This document shows positions 10,891-22,800 of a DNA stretch of 64,000 nucleotides, piece by piece. Under the pieces are notes generated by a model that was not told the origin of the DNA, did no database searches, and saw only the letters and a program-made list of their open reading frames with translations. Origin of the DNA: Corythucha ciliata (taxonomy: Eukaryota > Arthropoda > Insecta > Hemiptera > Tingidae); assembly GCA_038030265.1 (NCBI GenBank), contig CM075939.1:42327253-42391252 (forward strand), read 5' to 3'. The translations under genes were made by a program, and so were the position numbers. How positions within the stretch are numbered: position 1 is the stretch's first letter; each line of letters starts with the position of its first letter.

Positions 10891-13800
10891 GTGAGTTGAT
10901 CTCTTTTCTTGTAATTCTCCTAAAAATGTCATGTTGTAAACCCAGACTGTTTCTGCACTGGAAAAACAGACCTCGACAAGTTGAGAAGTGCCTGTCTATA
11001 AAGTACCTACTATAATACTTTTGAACTTAATCTAAGGAAAAAGTGTTGATGGTGACGGCCACGTGCTTCTTTTTGGAAAATGGACCTTGCGGTTCTTTTA
11101 TTACTCTTTCATTTTTACACTACAACTTGAAGTGGCTGTCTTATTCTTGGTCATGTGCCTTTCAAGGCATCAAGCCAGGGCGGGAAGAAGGCTGTCTTAT
11201 TCTCACGGATTACGAGTTGCGGATTCCTTTTTTTGGACCCAATAGGCATTGCATTGTGGAGCAGACCACTTCAAAGCCGAAGTGCACCCTCGACAGCAGC
11301 GAACCTTTTGCCTTCATTCTTGACATTAGCCTCCTCTATTTCATGTTCTTTTTTCCCAGGCTTTATTACAGTTTCGAGAAGATGAAGGGCGTATTTCCTG
11401 TTCAAACCCCAAAAACCAGATGTTGTTCCGCTCTGTGACTTTACTGAGAGGCGCGGATTCAGAGAGGGGCTCAGGAGGCTGATGCCTCGATGGGTTCGAG
11501 TCAGCTTCGGAAATCGTGAAATCCAAAAAATAATGTATCCGGACCCAAAACTTGTAATTTCAACAAATGGGTTAGTCTGTCAGCCTGTAAATGTTTCAAA
11601 ATATACGCTGCTTCGCAGGGAGAGTGGCAGTGTGCAGTAAACTTTGTTTGTGTATGGCAAACTCTTAGTTTTTGATTTACTGCACACATTCATTCTCCCT
11701 GCGAACCAGCGTATAATATCTTGTGATTTCACGGTATGAACTGTAATATTAGCCGCATGCGCAGCAGGCCAGGTAGTCAGTTGAGCCCACAGCAAGGCAC
11801 AAACAATGATCAGTTTGGCTATTTTTAAGGAACGAATCGTCTGCATTTCAGACATTTTCAAGTTCAAAAGCCTCACGTTGGCCATTTTTGAAGCACGAAT
11901 GCTAGTTTTCGTCATTTTCTGAGCACGAATGGTCCGTTTAGCCATTTTGAGGGTGTTATTAGTCGGCCAAGCAAAGCCTATCCAGTCCTTAGTACGCGTG
12001 TATCCAGTGATGAGTGGAGGGGGGTCGATTAGTTGGTAAGGTGGGGCCGGCCCACGTTTGGTGCAACAACACCAGTGGTCAGTTTACCGTTTCTAAGGCG
12101 CGAATAGCTATTCTAGGCGATTTTGTTCGGCACAGATGGCTATTTTGAAGGCGCGAATCGTCATTTACAAACACGATCTGTATAGCCTCTGTATAAAGCA
12201 CAAATATGATCAGTTTGACCATTCGTAGAGCGTGCATTTCTAGTACGAGTAAGCCTTTTTAGGGCATGGATAGCTAGTTTAACTATTTTTAGAGTACATG
12301 ACGTCATTTTAGACATTTTGAGGGCACGAAGGCTCTCAGTCTGGCCGTTTTTGACGCGCGAATGGTCGATTTGGCCATTTTCAGGACAAGAATAATCTAT
12401 TAAGGACTTTTCAAAGCGCAAATCGTAAGTTTAAGCATTTATTGGCCGCATAGTCAGTTTTGCCAAATTTATGGCTTGAATAACCAGTTTGGCCAGTTTT
12501 ATGGCCCAAACTGTCAGTACGGTGGTTTCATAGGCGGAAATACTCATTTCAGGGCAGGAATCATAAATCATATAATTTTACAGTCAGTTTACTTCGTTTT
12601 TTGAACGGGAATTTCCAGTTCAGCTATTTTCTAGTCGCGATTGGTCGATTTTACCACCTGTTCGTCGCAGTTTATCCATTTTAAGAGCTCGCAAAGCAGG
12701 GGTGGTTATATGGGGGGGGGGCGATCGCCACCCCCGTCAGCTCAGCCACCCTCAAAGAAAAGAGAGGTGAATAAAAAGAGAAGGGGAAGGGAAAGTTAAA
12801 AGAGACTAATGGGAGGGAAAGCAAATCAGATATCCAGATCTAATGCTTTTGCATTAATTGGTACTACCAATTTGCGGACAAATTAGTGAAATTGGCTTTT
12901 GAAGGAACCAAATCTGAGACATTTGGTTATGGAAGAGCGAAGATAGGGAGAAATTGTGGTTTAAAAGAGCCAAACCCACGAAATTTTGCTGTTGAAAAAG
13001 CATATCCCACGGAATTTGGGGCTTACGAGGACAAAATTGCCTAAAGTTTGGATTTGAAAGAGACGAATTCGGAGGTTTCCCGTTTGCAAATCGTCGTAAC
13101 TGGCTTTTTTGGTATCCAAAATAACGAAATTTGGCTTTTTGAGTTACCCAAATCTATAAATTTAGTTTTTGAAAAATATACATTGGCTTTCAAATTATTC
13201 AAAGCTGCGAAACCGATTTCAAGAGCTAAAGCCACGATATTTTGTTTTTGAAAGAAAAAACCACGCGAAATTAGTGTTTGAAACAGCATAAATTCTGTTT
13301 TGAAGAAGCCAAATCCACGACATTTGATTACGGAAGAGCGAATTTCCTGGGTGACACTGTCGTCTGAAAAGGCCAGTCATGACATTTGATTCTCGAACGA
13401 GCCAAATAAGTTTTCGCATTAACCAAAATTATAGAAAGAGCTTATGCCATGAAATTTGTTTCATCGTTAATCTTAAATCACCGAAATCGGGTTTTGAAAG
13501 AGCTTAATCCAAGAGATTTAGTTTTGAAAAAGCGAATGACCGTGAAATTGGGGTTTGAAAGAGCCTAACCAACGGAATTATGTTTTTGATCAAAATTTGG
13601 ATTTGAACGTGCTAAATGTGTAAAATTTGGTTTTGAGAATTCGAAGCTTGGGTTTAAAATAGACTCAATGACGATATTTGGTTTTAGAAAGAGCCAAACG
13701 CGCATAATTTGTTTTGGTTCCGATATTGAGCCAAAATGCCACGTTTTTTGATAGAATGTTCTGGATTCTGGGGCCTAATTCCAAGATTTTTGTTTTAATC

Positions 13801-16800
13801 AAATCTCTAACACCAAATTCACCCAGATTCTTGGGCAGATATCTGACACTGCAATACAAAATCCAGGCTTTGGGAAACAGAGACAGTGGGCTTTCCCACA
13901 GAATATTTTACCGCCGTCCCCGTCACGGAGGCCTAAAACCGCCCCTGTCGCAAGGTCAATTTGACAATTTTTAGAGCAGGATACGCCAGTTTGGCTATTT
14001 TTAGCCCGCAAATAGTCAGTGTAGCAATTTTTAAGGCGCGAATCGTAAGTTTTGACTTTTTAAGGCGCACGAAAGGCTATTATTGACCAATTTAGAAGCG
14101 CGAATGGTTAGTTTGGCAATTTTTGGCGCGTGAATGCTTATTTAACCTTTGGCTTTAACCTGAGCTTGACGAATCGACATTTAAGCCGTTGATAAGTCGC
14201 GTGGAGTCATTTTGGCTATTTTTATAGCCGGAATTGCCATTTTGGCTATTTTTAGAGCGGGAATTGCCATTTTGGCTATTTTTAGTGCGCAAATAGTCAG
14301 TTCAACCATTTTCAAGACGCGGATCATCAGTTTTTCCATGTTGGGGCACGAGTACAGTCAGTTGAGCCGTTTTTATGGTGGGAGTAGCTAGTTGAGCTAT
14401 TTTTAGGCACATTATTTCTCAAGCCCCTCTCTTGAGCAAATCCTGAGTCCGCGTCTGACTAAAAGCCTCCAAAAACTGACAACCCGTCGTGAGTACTCAA
14501 AATTTGCCGAATGTGATGGTTGGGTCCCAAAAGTGCTTACTGTGACCACACCATAAAGCCAATTTGCCCTGCTGTAATGTTCTTAAAACCCGGAAATAGC
14601 GAGTTCATCACTTATAAAGTAGTCATACAGCTTAATAACTGTCAATTGTGCTCTCTGGAGTTGACCAGGAATTCTAACTCGGGAAACTGCCTAGACTTCC
14701 GATCCGAGCGGAAGCAGCCTGTTCGAATAAAGGTGGCATCTGGTGAGGAACCCATACCCATGTGGAGGGGGGCTTGGTTGATCGAAATCAATTTTGTTAT
14801 TCCCCGTGAACAAAACGCGCTAGATAGACGAATTTTCAATTTTAGCTAAAATCGAATTGAGTGAAATTGGTTTTTTAGCGAGTAAAACCTACGAAATTGG
14901 TTTTTAGTGAACCCACGACATCGGATGTTTAGTTGACAAAATTTCTTAATTTTAATGAGAAAACCTAGCGAAATTGATTCTTCGGTTAGAAAAGTCATCG
15001 AATTGCTTATTCAACGAGAGAAATCACCTTCCTGTTGAACAAAATTGCTTTCACAGTGATTAAAATTGATTTTTTAGCGAGAAACACTCACTAAATTAGT
15101 TTTTTAGTGATCAAAAGCCTCGAAATAGTTTTTTTTGGAGGCCTACACCCAAAAAATTGCTTTTATTAACCTTCAGAGCTCCATTAAGTGACCAAAAATG
15201 ATCGTTTCGTTTTTTCGTTGGTTGCGGCCGATTTTTCGTCTCTAGAGCGGCTCGGAAAGGCCAGAGAACGCGTTGAAGTTCTTCCTTGGACTTTATGTCT
15301 GTCGAATTTGTGATTATGTGTCTTTGAAAAACCAGCCACCGTGGCCGAAAACCGGCGTCAGCATGGTAAGAGTTCGACTGAAACTCGAAGATACATGGTG
15401 TCCAATTTTCACGTTTCGATCATTTTCGATTCGCCCCTCAGGTGATTTTGGAGTCATATTTTCTTTGAGTATTTCGATTTGAGCCGGACGCGGTTTATGA
15501 GTCTCTCAGTCATTCCTTAATTGAACAATGCAACCGGTTTCCGCGGTTCCGCCGAGTGTACACCAGTGCCTCTTAACTTGCCAAATTTGATCGTTTTGCA
15601 TTATTATCGATTTGGTCGATTTTCTTCGGCTATGAGAAGAGCCTTGATGCTCTTTCTCGCAAGTCTGTGTCGGATGACCGACTGTTTTTTTGGCGGTTAC
15701 AGCTTTCATGTGGTAGGGGGTGACTTTTTTGTGGTTTCATGCGGAGGAGCTTTTCTGTGGTTGGCTTTGTTGGAGTTGCTGTTTCCATTAATTGCAGCTT
15801 CTGCGTGGTTTGGACATAATCACTTTCCAGAATGTGTTACAACCTCTATAATGTGTAGAAAACGAATAATTTGATTCTTCAAATTGAGCCTTCACGAAAT
15901 TTGGATTTTGAAAGTGCTACATCGCGAAATTGTTGTTTTTTTTGTTTTTTTTTTCAATTAATCAACCCTGCGAAATTGTTTATTAGAATGACTCATGCCT
16001 CACAAAATTACTATTTGAATGAGCAAAAAGCACGAAATGCTGTGTTTGGTGCTGTAAAACCTGCGAAGTTATCTTTTTTGGGCGAGGTAGCCCATCGAAT
16101 TTTTTTTTTTTTTTGAGTCAAGCTCGCTAAATTGGTTTTTCTAGTGCCCTAAACCCGAGAAATCGTTTTTCTGGGTGTGCCAGTTGTGGTTGCAGATTTT
16201 TTTTGTGTTCTGTTGTTTTTTATGGTACGAATTATTTGTGATTCAGCTTTAGTGTTCCGTGTGGGTGTGTTCCTTGTGGCTTTAGGGCTCCGTCCTTGCT
16301 TTTTAATGGTCCTCGTAATGTTGGTTCTATTTTACGAAATTTTCATCTTAATTTGTATGAAAATGAAATGAATAATCGGCTTAACTTCAATTTCATTTTC
16401 ACCCGAGGCACCGTCCCACCCAAATGCGGCCCTGACCGTTTCGACTCATTGTTCTCGTATTCGAGGACCGAACTCTGACATCTTTTTTGATGCAGAGAGT
16501 ACAACAAGTGGGTTTTGAAAAGAGCCGGGATGGCTCCAGAAGTGAATCGTTGATAGCAGTTTCAGCAAGCCCTCTTCTTTTCGTGAGTTCATTTTACATT
16601 CATTCTGGTAAAATGTTGTTCTAATCCCACCTTGGTCTTGTTTTTGAAAGTCGGCTCGATGTTGATATTGATATCGATTCTGTTGGCGTTAGTAACTTGA
16701 ATTGATTCGTTTGAAGCGACCGGTCTGTAAACCAGAAGGGGAGTGAATAAAATGAAAGTATAAAAAAGGTCGAGGATTGCCTCCCTCCTGTCTTGTGTTT

Positions 16801-19800
16801 TACAGAGGAAAACGGACGAGTTTAATCCACCTCACCAAAAGAGGGGGATTTTTTCTCTCTTGGGTTGGCTGCGGTGAGTGGACGAGTTTTCATGAGTTGT
16901 GTCAGTCCTGAACTCGTGTGGATGTTTCAGTGTATGAAACGAGGCGAACGGGAAGCTCGGAAAGTCGCCAGGAACTGACCCTGAGAGAATCTTGGAGCAC
17001 GACAAGAGTTTTTTTTTTTTTTTCCTCTCGCTCGCTCGTTTACGCGAGGGGCTCCTCCCATATTTTTGTTGTGACACGAACTGGTGAATGTGAAGAAATT
17101 TTTGTGTCGGGAATTCGGCGTGGTATTCGAAAAATTATGAGAAACCAAATTTGACTCGCCAGTGTGGTTTTTTTTTGTTATCGATCTTTGGTGGTGCCGC
17201 ATTCGTTTTTATCGTTGTCTCGAGGGGGAAGTGTGTAATATCGGAAATTAAGTGCCTGCTAGCTAGCAACGTCAGACACTGCAATGGGTAATAATATTAA
17301 CCGTAGCGTTTAATTTTAAGCAACTTTTGTTCGTGGCCCCATCACAATGCTCTAATCTTTGCAAATTCTTATCATAAATCGTCTTCAAATGGATTTAGCA
17401 AAATCTCCTATACCTCCCCCCCCCCAGTATTCCCCTCTACCTTTAAAACTCTTATTCCGCGAGGGTTTGATTTGACATTTTGCAACGCCTGGTTCCACCC
17501 TTTATCCTCACCTAAACGAAATACATCGTTGTCGCCGGTAAGGTGAATAACATGTTCAACAGTCGACCGCCAAAGAAAAAGCGCTTTCACACCACTCCTT
17601 TTAGGCTAAATTTAGCCTTTGGTGGGCCTTGTATGATGAGGAGAGTATTCACGCCCTTTTAGCAAATTTGGAAAAACAAAATAGGCTGGAATTGTTCTCA
17701 GTTTCTGTATTTATAGATATGACTCAACTTTGAATTATTAATAAGTTTCGCAATCCCTTTTGATAAATGAGAGAAACCACGGTATGAATCTCATTGAGTA
17801 AATTTTGTTGAAGGATTCATTCTCTCAAAACTCTGTCCTATTAACGCAGACCACATTTTCTTAAGCTGATGATGTCATTCTTCCTCAATTTTTTTTAGGA
17901 TCATAAAAAGGTTTCGAAGGCCCGCCTTCACACCGACCTGTACGCTTGCATAATGTGTCCTCTACCCCCTCCTCCCTTCTTACCCCACTTTATTCACACT
18001 GTCCCAAGGTTAGACTTGGAACAATTTTTGTTGATGGAGGGTGAGGCATGGAAAACTTTTTTCTCTTGAAAAAAGGTTTTTAACGTGCTAATGATTCGAC
18101 CTATTTAATGGGTTCGGAGAAGTCATTTTGGATGTTGGATGCGGGGACTTGGAAATGTCAACAGACACCTTAAAATGACATCGAAACAAGTTTGATTTTT
18201 TCGATAAGACTGAAGAAAATTATCCAGAAAAATTTAATGAAATGAGAAAGTTATTATGTGGAAAGCACCACGAAAATTTTCACTGGGTGACAATTGTTTC
18301 TATTTATCGTTTTTGTCAATATTTGTTTAGCCTTAAACAAACATTCGTGCAGAGTAGTTAAACGCTGGAAGATGGAGGCCGTCATTTCTCTGTAATACGC
18401 TCAGACAAGACCGAAATTCCACAGAGTCTAGTAACGCACCTTCCAAATCAGTTTCTTATGCTGACGTCACCATCCAGCCCAGTATTTGAACTCACGGTTA
18501 ACATAGTAGACTCAGAGGTTGTTGAAAGTCCTTATGTTATGGCTCCTTGTGATTACCCCCAATCATGTTTAGTTTACCCTCAAAATCAGTCTTGCTAGGA
18601 GTTTTGTCCGCCTAGAGTGGAGCCGCCCTTAGGGCGAAGATCCGTAGCCAGCAGCGGCCGGTTTTGCTCCGAGTGATCAAGGTGTCTACAAAACAGGAAA
18701 CCCCAAAATTGTTAGTGAGCGTGGATCAAGAATGGAGGGGGGGGGACAACTGGGCGCTCGTTCCTTCCTGGGCAAAAAATAAAAAGTTGGTCATATTACA
18801 AGGTTCATTCAACTTGAGCCTGAAAATACGTCTCGATTTCGAAGACGCGCGTGAGAGAAAAATGTGATATTTTATCAAAGTGTTTATATTCGAGCCGGAC
18901 GCGGTTTATGAGTCCCCCCAGACAATGCTCGATTGACAAAAATGTAGCAGGCCAAAACGCCCCCCCCCCCCCTAAGGGCTCCGTCAGCTTCTCTTACGGC
19001 AGAAAATCGAACCTTCTTACCTTGTCGCTGGTTTTGGTTGTTCTTCACTTAATTGCTGACTTCCAAAATAGCACTTTGAGTTTTTCACACGCGCTGTTCA
19101 GGGAAAGATTCGATTAATCCGCTGCATAAATGTAGAAAAAGGGCGGCTGTTTCTTGATGCAACGTCCAGACACAAATTGTGAAAAGGGGCTGTAATGTGC
19201 TGTTCCTTGGGGCAAGTCTGTGGCTATAATTGATCAAAAACGCCAATTCCCTGAAAAAACGCCAATAATTGATCAACGCAATCCCTGAAAAACGCCTATT
19301 CGTGGATACAATTGAAAAATATAGCTCCTTTGAGGCTGACATTGAGAAGACGGACTAATTCGCGGTTTCTAGATGCAACGTCTCCAAGCTAGAATTAAGA
19401 AAATACACTAATTCGTGGTTTATGGAGATCTTTTCATGACTAAAAGTGAGAAAAAGAGCGCCCTTCTAGTTAGAAATTAGAGGAAGCAGTCATTTGCGGG
19501 TCAAATTGAGGAATAACGCCCATCCGTCAATGCTGACATTAATCAAAATCGAGAAAACGTGCCAACTCGCGGTTTAGCGGTGCAGTCATGGTCAAAATTA
19601 AGAAAATACGTTCATTCGTGGTTTTTGGAGGGCTCTTCACGGCTAAGAATGAGTTAAAGGGCTTGTTCACGTTAAAATTGAGAAAAATCACTCGTATGCT
19701 GCAGAATTGAGTAAAAACGTGGAGGAACTTTTTTGTCCCCCCCCCCCCATCCTTGAGAAAAACTATTGATCCACGCCTGAAGGAAATAACCTAAAACTGA

Positions 19801-22800
19801 AAAATTGAGCAAAGTCTTCACGTCTCCCTTGAATTGAGCGAAATAATATGGCCAATAGGCATTTTTGCACTTTCCTAGGCAGAAGGCACTTTTCCGCCAT
19901 AAAGTCTAGGCAACCGTTGGACGTATGAAAAAGCACGGCCAACGTTTCCGGAAAAAGCACACAACTTTACTTTTGAACTTAACTTGCTGTTTATTGAAAT
20001 GCCAGTTTGGCCATTTTTGAAACCAAATTTTTGGTTTGCAAATTTTAAGAATGACCATTTGGGGCAGCGTGAATAGCCATTTTGACTATTCTCAGGGACC
20101 TAAATGTCAATTTTAGAGTGCCTAAAGTCGGCATAGCAACTTTGAAGGTACGAATCTTCTGTTAGTCATTTTTTTGAAGCAAATGGTGAATTTTTGCCAT
20201 TTTCTGGGTGCGAGTCGTCCTTCCGGGAGCGCGAATAGTTCGTTTGGTTACATTTTTGGGTCTAGATTTGCGATTTTTGCTTTTTTTATGGCGAATATTG
20301 TCATGATGAGCTATTTTAGTGGCTTGAATCGTCTGTTGTGTCATTTTAAGCCACAATTGGTCAATTTTTGCCATTTTTTAGGGTGCATTGTCAAATTGGC
20401 TATTTTTAGTGTGCAAACTGTCAATTTGGCTATTTTTAGGGTGCAAATTGTCTGTTTAGGCATTTTTATGGCGCGAATCGTTAAGTTTTGCCATTTTTGG
20501 GCGCCAATATTCGGTTTAGCCGTTTCCCGGTTAAACCTTTCAGTTCCCAAGGTATTTATTAATTCACCCTTTTTGGGGTTACATTTTTTTCGTGGTCGGG
20601 GATTTTTGTGGTTTGACCTTTTTGTGATTGGAACTTTTTCTCGTTAGAGCATTTTGTAGTTCGAAACTTCTGTTGTTCGACCTTTTTGCCGTCAGGACAT
20701 TTTTTGGTTGAATGTTTTTGTGGTTATGACGTTTTGAGCTCATTGTCTGAACATTTTTTGTGGCCAGGACTCGTTTTGGGTAGGGTTTTTTGTGGATAGA
20801 GCTTTTCGTGGTTAGGACTTTTTGAGGTTAGAGTTTTCTGTGGCCCGGACTTTTTATGGCTAGAATTTTTGAGGTTAGTGCTTTTTGTGGTTCAATCGTT
20901 TCAGGTTTATTTAGAGCTTTTCAGGGTCGGTACATTTTGAGGTTCGAACTAAATTTGAGCTAAGAGAGAGTCAATTTTGTGTACCTTGATTTTTGAATGA
21001 TCCAACTCCGCAAAATTGGGGTTTTTTGAACAGTCAAATCCGCTTAATTTGATTTTCTAAAGATCTGGACCCCCAAAATGGTTTTTTTTGGTACTAGTTG
21101 ATAAAATTGATTTTTATTACCATAACCCGCCAAACTGACCTGTTAAAATTGATAAAACGTGAAATTCGTCTTTTTCTGCTACTACCCGGTGAAATATTTT
21201 TTTCAAGAACCCAACTCGCAAAAAGTTATTTTTCCATGACTGAACCTCGCAAAATTGGTTTTATACAGAGCCAATTTCGCGAGAATGTTTTCTCAAGAGC
21301 TAGACCCGGGAAATTGGCTTTTTGTGGGAGCCAAACCCGGGACATTGTTTTTATTGAAGAGGAAATGCCTCGAAATAAATTAATCAAAGAGCCGAATTCG
21401 CGAAATTGATTATTAAACAGTCAGGACAGCAAAGATGGAAACCACACAAAATTGGTGTTTGACGACTAAAACCCGCCAAAAACTGACTGATTGAAACTCC
21501 ACGAAGAACCAAAACCGTGAAATTTGTTTTATTCAGAGCCAAGCCCACGATAATATTTTCTCCAAGAGCTTAACCCCTGTTGGGGTTTTGAAGGGACAAT
21601 CAATATAATACGAACTTTTTTTGGTTTGGTCCTTTCTGTCGTTCGATCTTTTCATGGTTCAATGCTTTCATATTTAAAGACCTCGCCACACCAAACGCGA
21701 ACTGCCGCGCGGACTGTTCCGCTCAACGATATATAAACCTGGATTGCTCACAGAGGACTGGAGGGGCGTGGAGGGGGCAGATCGTCCCCTGGTAAACAAT
21801 CACCCTGTCCCTCTCCTTGTGTAGTTATGGCAATATGGCACTTATTTTGAAACTCCACATCCCTCTCAACCACTATGGGAGCTTACTTGATGGCTATTAT
21901 CAGATGGTCTTTATCAGCCGTGATGAGCAATCCAGTTCTTTATATATCGTTGGTTCCGCTCGCTAAAAAAACCATGACAACGTGGGTGAGGTATACCCCG
22001 TTACCATAGTTTTTCCGCGTGCGGACCAGTTCGCGTTCGGTGTGGCGACGCCTTAAGTCGGTTTGTGGTATATAACTCTCTGTGGTCGGAGCTGTTTGTA
22101 TGTAGTTGGTGTTTTATCTGGTAAAGAGTTTTTGAGTTTCATGCTCAATCACGAAATCAAGGAGTGCGCCCTCTTCACGGCAATCACAGAATGACTCACG
22201 AGATAAACTCAAGTCAAGTTAAGGCACTATAAAACACGAGTACTGCAACACGCAAATCGGCGCCATACTTGGTCCCTCATGTGATTATAATTATCACCTG
22301 GGGGCCTATTCTCTAACTCCGAAGCAATAGCTTTTTCGCAGTCATATGTTTATTTCGTTAATTTTCTTCAAACAAATGAATGAAATAGACACATGGCTGG
22401 TGAAAAAAATATTGCTTGTTGTTAGAGAATTGGCCCCCTGATCTCATTGACAAGTGGGATATTTTTATTTATTTCAAGCGCGTTCCGCGTTTGTTTGCTG
22501 TTACGATGACAATTTTTTCATTCATGATATTAGGGGTATTCATGAAAAATGTTAAACCTTGTACTTGTTATTTGCTAAATTCCGAACAGATTGTTAAGGC
22601 CATAGAAACGGAGAAACTGAACACAAAAAATACGAAATAACAGGGTTTACGTCGATAACATATGTTAAACTTCAGAGCATGAATACCCCTATTATGTTTA
22701 CCCTAACCACTGAGGGGCCAAATATGGCGCTGAAATCCGAGTTGCAGTACCTGTGTTTTAAAGGTTCAGCGAAGTGTCCCGCTTTTTATCCAGTTTTGTT

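Larger units (their letters stand above)
11448..14457. mobile_element. Possible outer hAT-like element carrying R2 repeats
   Basis: The right end, 14443-14457, reads outward as CAGACGCGGACTCAG, and a related inverted sequence, GAGGCGCGGATTCAG, begins at 11448 (12 of 15). Both are followed by a GAGAGGGGCT motif nearer the inside. No clean 8-bp duplication is present; ACTGAGAG and ACTAAAAG are similar but imply a small deletion in the left end. It encloses an R2 tract split by the element at 12697-13947. Confidence 0.35.

Noticed and set aside
12299..12306. TGACGTCA as a functional CRE
   Set aside because: It lies in a decayed R2 array. Its presence here and near 18463 lowers the weight of the same octamer near 10630.
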